Origin: Candidatus Altarchaeota archaeon
Lineage (GTDB): Archaea; Altiarchaeota; Altiarchaeia; IMC4; QMZM01
DNA: 18,855 nucleotides
Direction: 5' to 3'
Assembly (NCBI GenBank): GCA_016931955.1
Contig: JAFGDV010000003.1
Location: 1-18,855, forward strand
Positions within the stretch are counted from its first letter, which is position 1. Each line of letters starts with the position of its first letter. Under the pieces are notes generated by a model that saw only the letters and a program-made list of their open reading frames with translations, made no database searches and was not told the origin of the DNA. Of this stretch, positions 1 to 5,901 are shown piece after piece. Made by a program: the position numbers and the translations under genes.

Positions 1-178
1 GCACGTTCATCCATGCTAGTGTGTCTGGTTGGATGTCTACCATGGTTTTCTCCATCACGTTAACCCAGAGTTGTATTGTGTCGCTGGCGTTTATGGTGTC
101 TGCAGAAGCAAGATTGCTGAGGAATAGCATCAGCAGTGATAACAAAAACCAAACCCTTTTATCCTCTATTATCCTCAT
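1..178 (-). CDS. Secreted protein, N-terminal part only (runs off window start)
   Basis: The minus strand from position 178 stays open to the window edge and encodes 59 residues beginning MRIIEDKRVWFLLSLLMLFL, a clear signal peptide with a likely cleavage site after the ASA at about residues 24-26. The mature start contains VN-V-x4-MVDI-x-P-x4-W, which aligns without gaps to residues 41-61 of the protein encoded at 592-1533, so the two are probably paralogues. The ATG overlaps the TGA of the upstream winged-helix gene (ATGA, 4 nt), which implies co-transcription and translational coupling. Function unknown; exported and probably cell-surface. The rest of the gene lies outside the window. Confidence 0.75.
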   Translation of the reverse strand, partial: MRIIEDKRVWFLLSLLMLFLSNLASADTINASDTIQLWVNVMEKTMVDIQPDTLAWMNV

Positions 179-456
179 TTTTTCGTGAATTTATCCAGTG
201 TAAGAGTCTTCGCTGTTAGCTTCCACACGACCTTTTTCTGCCCGATCGGCGACATGATGGTCTGCTCTTCTATCAGTCCAAGGGATTTGAGCTTGTAGCA
301 GTGTATGTTCACAGTTGACCAGGCAAGCTTTGCTTCCTTCGCTATCTTGTATGTTGAGATGGGTTTTCCCCCTTTGCTGAGCAATTCTATGACTAATTCA
401 TCTATCCTGTCTATGTCAGTCATTTTGAGCGTGGGAGGTTGCCGAAACATTATCAT
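175..456 (-). CDS. Small winged helix-turn-helix transcription regulator
   Basis: A 93-residue protein that looks like a single winged-helix DNA-binding domain. Helix 1 is about residues 14-28 (IDRIDELVIELLS). The helix-turn-helix covers about 33-62 (ISTYKIAKEAKL, then WSTVNIHCYKLKSLGLI). A two-stranded wing at about 63-80 ends in KKVVWKL. No ligand-binding or dimerisation domain is attached. The start is uncertain: ATG codons at 456, 450 and 423 are in frame and none has a good Shine-Dalgarno; the one at 423 (MTDIDRID) starts nearest the fold. Its stop overlaps the ATG of the next secreted protein, so it probably regulates that gene or the related secreted gene upstream of it. This assignment of targets is inference. 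Confidence 0.75.
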   Translation of the reverse strand: MIMFRQPPTLKMTDIDRIDELVIELLSKGGKPISTYKIAKEAKLAWSTVNIHCYKLKSLGLIEEQTIMSPIGQKKVVWKLTAKTLTLDKFTKK

Positions 457-548
457 TGGAGTTCAAGGAGATTGTGGCTTGGGGGGTGGTTGGTTTTTAG
501 GTAAACTCCATGATGTTGTTTTTTTCCTTCGGCAAACCTCCATTGTGT

Positions 549-582
549 AAAAAAATCTAAAACAGCGGCCTTTTTAGGCCGC
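549..582 (-). terminator. Hairpin plus U-tract after the 592-1533 gene
   Basis: On the minus strand, 10 nt after the TAA of the secreted-protein gene, GCGGCC (582-577) and GGCCGC (570-565) form a perfect 6-bp GC stem with a 6-nt loop. The T-rich run TGTTTTAGATTTTTTT (564-549) follows. This looks like an intrinsic terminator; archaeal RNA polymerase stops mainly on the U-tract. It separates the 592-1533 gene from the winged-helix operon, which therefore probably has its own promoter in 457-548, where I see no convincing TATA box. Confidence 0.6.
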
Positions 583-591
583 ATATTCTTT

Positions 592-1533
592 TTATGCTAC
601 ATCGTTTACTATCGCCGTTATCTTTCCGCTAGAGGAACCCTCATATATCCCGTATGGAACGTATGCCTTGATTCCCATGGCGAAGGAGTCTCCTGGAACC
701 AGCGGCGTTCCTTCCACATTGTAGTCGTATGCGTAGTTCACATTAGCGCATAGATGGAATGGTGAGTCTGCGTTCCATCTGGAGAAGAACACCCTCGTAC
801 AAGTGAAATCTACCGCTACGCAGAGCCCATCTAGAGGCCCATCTGTTATGTCTGCATACGCAAAGCTGTAGTCGGGTAAAGCTGTCAAGCCGAATGATTC
901 CACGTCACCTGTCTGGAAATTTGTCGTCCCAGTCTGCGTTTTGGAGTGGGATGTGTTACCTATATATATATTAGTTCCGCCAGTGGTACAATTGGTGTTG
1001 TTGTTGATCATCCAGAAGTATTCGTCACCTGCTTTGTGGAATCTTCCATAGATGTATTTGTTGTCGTTAGGTGGCATGTTTCCGTCAGGGTCCTTTAGAT
1101 AGACCAATTCCGCTGTTGTGTTGTATTCCACCCTGTTTATGAACCAGTAGTCTGTGGCGGATGTGTTCTTTGACAACACGACGAAGTTCCCTGCATCGAT
1201 GGCAGAGGAGTTTCCCGTTCCGAATGGATTGTTTAGCGGATAGGTTGCGTTGAACCATACGTGGGTTATGTTCGCCGACCCGACGTTCTCTATCTGTATC
1301 CCGAAGTATCCAGATGCTTCATGTGTGCTGTTTGCCTCTGTGCCTGGTGCAATCGCACCCCATGAGAAGGCGGCAGGTGTTATGTCAACCATCACGTTGT
1401 GTGATATGTTGACTGTGATGGTTGCGGATTCGCTGTCGTTGTTTGATAGATTTCCACCCAACTGAGCGCTTGCGGCGCCCATGATAATATACAATAAAAG
1501 CAATAATAGTCCGTATTTTACTCTACCTATCAT
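592..1533 (-). CDS. Secreted, sequon-rich surface protein of unknown function
   Basis: A 313-residue protein with an N-terminal signal peptide (basic MIGRVK, hydrophobic 8-18, cleavage likely after AASA near residue 23). There is no second membrane helix, so it is probably released or held in the surface layer. It has about twelve N-x-S/T sequons concentrated in residues 28-195, which suggests heavy N-glycosylation. Cysteines at 182, 238, 245 and 262 could form disulfides. The motif MVDI-x-P-x4-W at 48-58 is shared with the cut gene at 1-178. The start is supported by GGGTGAT (1544-1538), 4 nt before the ATG, matching an archaeal Shine-Dalgarno. A terminator follows. I do not recognise the family; the predicted fold is beta-rich. 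Confidence 0.8.
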   Translation of the reverse strand: MIGRVKYGLLLLLLYIIMGAASAQLGGNLSNNDSESATITVNISHNVMVDITPAAFSWGAIAPGTEANSTHEASGYFGIQIENVGSANITHVWFNATYPLNNPFGTGNSSAIDAGNFVVLSKNTSATDYWFINRVEYNTTAELVYLKDPDGNMPPNDNKYIYGRFHKAGDEYFWMINNNTNCTTGGTNIYIGNTSHSKTQTGTTNFQTGDVESFGLTALPDYSFAYADITDGPLDGLCVAVDFTCTRVFFSRWNADSPFHLCANVNYAYDYNVEGTPLVPGDSFAMGIKAYVPYGIYEGSSSGKITAIVNDVA

Positions 1534-1685
1534 TCACATCACCCATACTAATTCAGCCAATATAGATCCATCTCAATATATTTACTATAATCTTATACAA
1601 ACATACTCCTATAAAAACATATCGAGATGTTCTTATATTTTTATATGCTAAAGATATATAAATACTTATCGGTTTTTGGTTTAGA
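1534..1685. promoter_or_regulatory. Divergent promoter region
   Basis: This 152-bp AT-rich gap lies between the minus-strand secreted gene and the plus-strand surface cluster. For the plus gene, a TATA box GATATATAAATAC at about 1653-1665 sits about 27 nt before the ATG at 1686, so transcription should start at or next to the start codon (leaderless). For the minus gene, an AT-rich TATA candidate AAATATATTG lies near 1574-1585 and would give a leader of roughly 25 nt that contains the GGGTGAT ribosome-binding site (1544-1538). The two genes thus appear to use different modes of translation initiation. Confidence 0.6.
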
Positions 1686-2822
1686 ATGAAGCCAAAAAAC
1701 ATCATCCACGAGTTGGCGATAATATATCTGCTAATCAATAGCGTCTCCGCCGTCTCGGTAGGAACAGCCCCCGGCGTCTACGACCTGGGGGAGCTGGACG
1801 CCGGGACAAATGTAGCGTTCAGGTTCTATCTGATGACGAACGCACAGAATGATATGTTAGTTACCTTGAGTTACATTCCAGTCCACCAAGACATGTACTA
1901 TCAAGCAGTGACCTCAGGCTACAGGTTCATTCCAAAGGAGGCGTCCCAGGAGGATATCACTTCATGGGTCGAAATACCCCGGAACCCACTCCTGCTGTCG
2001 CCTGAGAGGGTGCAGGTCGTATACCTACAGGGCGGAGGCGTTGTCAGAGCAAACGAAGAAGCGGACATTGTCTTACACATACCAGAAAACGCTGACCCAG
2101 GATACCACGCCGGTTCGATAAGCCTGAGCCCTCAGGTTGCCTCGGGGGGACGCGGCACCGGAGTAATGACCATCGCAGTGACGAGATTTATCTTCGTTTT
2201 CAGGATCGCGGGGGAGGCTAAGAGGGACGGGGAGATAATGACGATACTGGGGGAACGCCTAGAGGAGAAGAAGGCGAAAATAGACGTCTTATTCAAAAAC
2301 ACGGGAACATGCACACTCAGTGCGAGGGTTACTGAACTAAAACTATATGACAAATTCGGGGAACATGTAGCAACCCTGCAGTCAGGTATAAAGATTGTGC
2401 GCCCGGCCATTATAGAATCACTAACTGCTTACTGGCAGGGGGAGGCAGTGAAGCCTGGGACGTACAGGGTAGAAGCGAAGGTAGACTACATAACAGGCTA
2501 CAAGACCGCAGAGGCTACAGTGGAGATACCTACGACAATAAAGGTAAAGCCGAAGAAGCCGACGATTCCTCTACCCGAGGTCTCGGTTTGCGGCTACCTG
2601 CCATACCTGCTTATGGTGCTCATAATAGCGGCATTACTCATCTACTGGCTTGACTGGCGGCGAAAGGAAACGGCCTTGTTGATAATTGCCGCCTTATTCC
2701 TTATAGCGATAGCTTTCTATGTTCTCACCTGTGTGATATCCCTATCCTTAGGTTTTTCATGGCTTGACATACTCTTGGTAATTATAATAATCGCGCTAAT
2801 AATCTACTGGAGGTTGTCCTAG
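1686..2822 (+). CDS. Exported Ig-like protein with three C-terminal membrane helices
   Basis: A 378-residue protein. A signal peptide (about 1-22, ending VSA) is followed by a beta-rich ectodomain in two parts. The first (about 30-170) has the pattern GVYDLGELDAGTNVAFRFYL then IPENADPGYHAGSISLSP, reminiscent of DUF916/Ig-like modules. The second (about 195-282) is a CARDB-like domain with AYW and PGTYRVEAKV. A proline/lysine linker (283-298) leads to three membrane helices at about 304-322, 328-351 and 359-376. It is first of a run of four closely packed genes and appears leaderless. The C-terminal helix bundle could anchor or assemble partners in the membrane; that role is inference. Family not recognised beyond the Ig-like resemblance. 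Confidence 0.75.
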   Translation: MKPKNIIHELAIIYLLINSVSAVSVGTAPGVYDLGELDAGTNVAFRFYLMTNAQNDMLVTLSYIPVHQDMYYQAVTSGYRFIPKEASQEDITSWVEIPRNPLLLSPERVQVVYLQGGGVVRANEEADIVLHIPENADPGYHAGSISLSPQVASGGRGTGVMTIAVTRFIFVFRIAGEAKRDGEIMTILGERLEEKKAKIDVLFKNTGTCTLSARVTELKLYDKFGEHVATLQSGIKIVRPAIIESLTAYWQGEAVKPGTYRVEAKVDYITGYKTAEATVEIPTTIKVKPKKPTIPLPEVSVCGYLPYLLMVLIIAALLIYWLDWRRKETALLIIAALFLIAIAFYVLTCVISLSLGFSWLDILLVIIIIALIIYWRLS

Positions 2823-2823
2823 A

Positions 2824-3390
2824 ATGGAAAAGAAGATTATAGTGGTTGCAGGTATTCTTTCTTTTATCTTTCTGGCTATGGTTGGTTTTATGGGTTTCTT
2901 GATAACAGACAACACACCGACGGGTTTCATGCTATCAGGAAAGACAGCAGAACCCGAAGAATATGTTCAGAGGATCACGAGAGAGGGTGATGAGAGCCTT
3001 TTCTTCGATAAGATAATCGATAGAATCCCTGCCAGGGTTAGTGTAGTGCATCCCAGGACTGAGAATAATACAATAAAGGTGGGGGTTTCAGCAGACACTA
3101 ACGAGCTGAATTTCGGCGTAGTTATACAGAACATGTCTGTGAGAAAGTTCCTGAATATAGCCAGCGATGATGCTTCAACGGTTAAGATATGTATTGTCTC
3201 ATATGGCAACATAAGTTCGTTCATAAGAGCGGAGCAAGTCGATTTTATCATGGAAAAAGGCGATTCAACGGAGGTCATGCTTGAATTTAACGGGGATCTT
3301 GTTGGAAATTACACCGGCGAGGTGGATGTGGTAACAAAGAAACCAAAATATGGTTTCCTTGAGTCATTGTTACCGTTCGTTGCATGTTAG
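2824..3390 (+). CDS. Small protein with N-terminal membrane anchor and external domain
   Basis: A 188-residue protein with one hydrophobic helix at about 4-27 (IIVVAGILSFIFLAMVGFMG). A short segment containing TPTGFMLSG is followed by an external beta-rich domain (about 65-172) with a few sequons (NNT, NMS, NIS, NYT). It starts 1 bp after the previous stop, with GGAGGT at 2809-2814 giving a good Shine-Dalgarno inside the previous gene. The layout (basic start, single N-terminal helix, external domain) recalls pilin-like or membrane-anchored subunits, but I see no class III signal-peptide cleavage motif, so I do not call it a pilin. Product unknown; exported and part of the operon. Confidence 0.7.
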   Translation: MEKKIIVVAGILSFIFLAMVGFMGFLITDNTPTGFMLSGKTAEPEEYVQRITREGDESLFFDKIIDRIPARVSVVHPRTENNTIKVGVSADTNELNFGVVIQNMSVRKFLNIASDDASTVKICIVSYGNISSFIRAEQVDFIMEKGDSTEVMLEFNGDLVGNYTGEVDVVTKKPKYGFLESLLPFVAC

Positions 3391-3396
3391 TAGAAA

Positions 3397-4230
3397 ATGA
3401 ATAAACGGATTATAGCAGTCGCTTTTTTGTTACTTGTGCCGTCAGCTGTTGCGATAATAGAAGTCCAGGTTTATGTATCGGGTCTTATAGACGGCAGAAT
3501 TCCCCACTCAGAAATCCCAGAAGTTGTGAACGACACACCGCAAAGCTTTCTTGTTGTTTGGGAGAATACCGGTTCAGTGGGCTGCGGTTTTAGATTGAGG
3601 GCTGACATCTACGAGGTCTTGAATGACACAAGAAGGCAGGTCTATACTTCATGGGGTGAGGAAAAGCCTATAGAACCTGGGGGTACAGGCAATCTTGCAG
3701 CATACTGGTATCCTGGCAGGTCAGGAAATTTTACTGTGAGAACGTTCCTGTACTTCTGCAATTCCATAAAGGATGGTCCGGCTGCGAATTTTTCTGTATA
3801 TAGGTCCAATAGGACCGGGTCGAGGATCCCGGCAGAGATAACAACAGAAGCAACTGAGGACTATGTGGAATTCAGGTTTGATCCGAAGGAGGACATCAAC
3901 TCCATTCTAATAGTGCCGAGGGACTACCCGACAGGCTGGGTCTTCGAGTCGAAGAGTTTAGAGAGTATCAAGAAGGGCGAGGAGAACACTGTGAGGTTGG
4001 GATATGAGGCGAGCATATGGAAGGAGAGGAACATCACATTTGACATAGTATCCGCCGATGGTAGATTCTATCAATCGAGCAAGGTTTCGTTGATGAAGAA
4101 GGAAGAGTTCCCGATTTATCAGGCAATCATTATGTTTTTAGTCATAGTAATCTTAATACTCTCTGTACAGCTTCTAAGATACAGAAGAGAGGGTTGCAAG
4201 GGAGATGAAAAAGGAATTCCAGAAAAATAA
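3397..4230 (+). CDS. Exported Ig-like protein with C-terminal membrane anchor
   Basis: A 277-residue type I membrane protein. The signal peptide is at about 1-19 (ending AVA), the external region at about 20-238, one membrane helix at about 241-261, and the short cytoplasmic tail is basic (RYRREGCKGDEKG). The first external domain (about 22-137) has AAYWYPGRSGNFTVRTFLY, matching in pattern the AYW...PGTYRVEAKV segment of the protein encoded at 1686-2822, so both probably contain CARDB-like Ig folds. Cys63 and Cys121 may form a disulfide in this domain. The gene follows the previous stop by 6 bp and overlaps the next gene by 26 bp, indicating one transcript. Function unknown. Confidence 0.72.
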   Translation: MNKRIIAVAFLLLVPSAVAIIEVQVYVSGLIDGRIPHSEIPEVVNDTPQSFLVVWENTGSVGCGFRLRADIYEVLNDTRRQVYTSWGEEKPIEPGGTGNLAAYWYPGRSGNFTVRTFLYFCNSIKDGPAANFSVYRSNRTGSRIPAEITTEATEDYVEFRFDPKEDINSILIVPRDYPTGWVFESKSLESIKKGEENTVRLGYEASIWKERNITFDIVSADGRFYQSSKVSLMKKEEFPIYQAIIMFLVIVILILSVQLLRYRREGCKGDEKGIPEK

Positions 4231-5077
4231 GTCGGCGGAAGATCCCACCAAGGCCGTGGCCAGGGAGGTTCTCCGCAGTCCTCATATGAAGGAATTTCCC
4301 CATACCCCGCCTGTGAAGCATTTCAATAGACCCCTGCCTATGGAGGAGGTTCCACAAGACAGGGTGCCTACGGGAATCCCAGGGCTTGATGAGCTCCTAA
4401 GGGGTGGTTTTCCCAAGAAATCCGCCATCCTAGTTACAGGGATACCGGGCTGCGCTAAGACCACTTTTGCTTTGCAGTATATCCTAAATGGTGCAGTAAA
4501 GTACGGCGATCGTGGGGTCTTTATTACGGTGGAGCAGGATGTTGAGCAGCTTCACCGCCAGTTTCAGACATTTGGTTACGACATAATGAAGCTTCAGAGG
4601 GAGGGGAAGCTGGCGGTCTTCTGTCTGGAGGTAAAGCCAGAGTTCGGCGAGGACTTCATGATGAAGATAACCTCCAAGGAATTCAGGGATGCAATTAGTG
4701 AATTCGGGGCAAATCGGCTGGCAATTGATCCACTGAATCTTGTTTTGCAGTTCAGTGCGGATTACGGCGGAGAACGTAGGGGCATACAGCGGTTGATCTC
4801 AACCTATAAGAAACTGGGTTGTACGACTATTTTCACGCATGAGAGGGCGGTGGGGGGGCCGGATCCCATATTCGGTGTACAGGACTTTATCGTTGATGGG
4901 ATAATATATCTGCAGCTTGTGAAGATCCGGGGCGCCATAGGTGAGAGGGAGACCCTTTTTGAGAGAAGGCTTAGCATACTAAAGATGCGTGAGACAGATC
5001 ACGGTCAGGGGATGTACCGCTTTGAGATTGAGAAGGATGGGATCCACCTATATCATGGAGTCTTTCTCAGGACGTAA
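4205..5077 (+). CDS. KaiC/RAD55-family ATPase (single RecA-like domain)
   Basis: A 290-residue cytoplasmic protein. The core begins at about residue 53 with RVPTGIPGLDELLRGGFP, the standard KaiC-family opening. The P-loop is GIPGCAKTT (79-87), with Ala85 where GxxxxGK[ST] expects Gly. FITVEQD (107-112) is the region of the catalytic glutamates, with a single Glu110 instead of the KaiC pair. The Walker B-like strand is RLAIDPLNLV (171-180), followed by FTHERAVGG (210-218) and a C-terminal KMRETDHG segment (260-267). A 50-residue basic, proline-containing N-terminal extension depends on the start; ATGs at 4286 and 4340 are alternatives but lack ribosome-binding sites. The overlap with the upstream membrane-protein gene suggests coupling. 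Probably an ATP-dependent partner of the surface proteins; substrate unknown. Confidence 0.85.
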   Translation: MKKEFQKNKSAEDPTKAVAREVLRSPHMKEFPHTPPVKHFNRPLPMEEVPQDRVPTGIPGLDELLRGGFPKKSAILVTGIPGCAKTTFALQYILNGAVKYGDRGVFITVEQDVEQLHRQFQTFGYDIMKLQREGKLAVFCLEVKPEFGEDFMMKITSKEFRDAISEFGANRLAIDPLNLVLQFSADYGGERRGIQRLISTYKKLGCTTIFTHERAVGGPDPIFGVQDFIVDGIIYLQLVKIRGAIGERETLFERRLSILKMRETDHGQGMYRFEIEKDGIHLYHGVFLRT

Positions 5078-5109
5078 AGGCCCTGCATGGTTTTAGTATA
5101 AAAACACGC

Positions 5110-5149
5110 AAATATATTAATATATAAATATAATATTATACTATTGACC
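5110..5149 (+). promoter_or_regulatory. TATA-rich promoter of the MinD/surface-protein operon
   Basis: The 72-bp gap between the KaiC-like gene and the MinD-like gene is strongly AT-rich, with AATATATTAATATATAAAT at about 5111-5129. The best TATA core (TATATAAATA, 5121-5130) centres about 25 nt before the ATG at 5150 and there is no Shine-Dalgarno, so a leaderless transcript is likely. This marks a separate transcription unit (5150-10878) from the upstream cluster. Confidence 0.65.
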
Positions 5150-5896
5150 ATGTCAATAATAGGTGTGGTTTCTGGCAAGGGAGGGGTTGGTAAAACAACA
5201 TTTTCAATAAACTTGGCTGCGGCGCTGAAGGAATTCGGGCAAGAAAGCGTCATAGTCGACGTAGACCTGAACAACCCCAACATAGCCCTCCATCTTGGGA
5301 TACCAAACATGCACTTAACCCTGCAGGAGGTCCTCTCAGAGGAGGTGAAAGTCCATCATAGTATATTCCACCACCCCGTCGGCTTGAAGGTTATTCCCTC
5401 CTCGCTTTCTATGTCGAATGCCACCGCTGATCTATCCAATCTGAGAAAATATCTCACGCAGTTGGAGGGGATAGTGATCCTTGATTCCCCTCCAGGCTTG
5501 AACGAGAACGTTATCTCTGTTTTGGACGCATCAGATTCAGTCATAGTCGTAACCAACCCTGAGATATCTGCTGTCACCGATGCCTTGAAGGTAATCAAGC
5601 TTGCTAAGGATCTGAGGAAAGACAACATAGGCGTTGTCATAAACAGGGTCAGAAATGATGTCTATGAGTTAAACTCCGATGAAATAGAGCTAATGTGTGA
5701 AACACCCATAGTAAGCAGGATATCAGAGGACTCGAACATAAGGAAGGCATCATTCGAGAACGTTCCCGTTGTTCTAAGAAACCCTTATTCGCTGTCTACG
5801 GTGGATTTCATGTATCTTGCGGCCAGACTGCTCAGGAAGGAGTATGAGCCCCCCAACTTTTTAGCCCTGCGGAGGCTCCTAAGCTTCAGAGGTTAA
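5150..5896 (+). CDS. MinD/ParA-family ATPase
   Basis: A P-loop ATPase of 248 residues with the deviant Walker A GKGGVGKTT (9-17; signature Lys10, catalytic Lys15), switch I DVD (37-39), and switch II/Walker B VILDSPPG (109-116). The segment VTNPEISAVTDALKV is also typical of MinD. The last residues, NFLALRRLLSFRG, form a basic amphipathic stretch like the membrane-targeting tail of bacterial MinD. I chose the ATG at 5150; a TTG at 5144 is in frame but lies on the expected transcription start. MinD-family proteins cycle between membrane-bound ATP dimer and cytoplasmic ADP monomer and position other complexes; in Haloferax a MinD homologue affects archaellum and chemosensory-array placement. 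No MinC or MinE is present. The surface-protein gene begins 5 bp downstream. Confidence 0.88.
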   Translation: MSIIGVVSGKGGVGKTTFSINLAAALKEFGQESVIVDVDLNNPNIALHLGIPNMHLTLQEVLSEEVKVHHSIFHHPVGLKVIPSSLSMSNATADLSNLRKYLTQLEGIVILDSPPGLNENVISVLDASDSVIVVTNPEISAVTDALKVIKLAKDLRKDNIGVVINRVRNDVYELNSDEIELMCETPIVSRISEDSNIRKASFENVPVVLRNPYSLSTVDFMYLAARLLRKEYEPPNFLALRRLLSFRG

Positions 5897-5901
5897 ATAT
5901 A

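Noticed and set aside
1553-1738. Minus-strand 61-codon frame across the divergent promoter
   Set aside because: It consists of AT-rich promoter DNA and overlaps the start of a better-supported gene. It shows no domain.
4205-5077. Identification of the KaiC-like ATPase as archaellum ArlH
   Set aside because: ArlI, ArlJ and archaellin genes are absent and the P-loop and Walker B region differ. Only family membership is supported.
5144-5149. TTG start for the MinD-like gene
   Set aside because: The ATG two codons later gives the normal MinD N-terminus and matches the leaderless promoter spacing.
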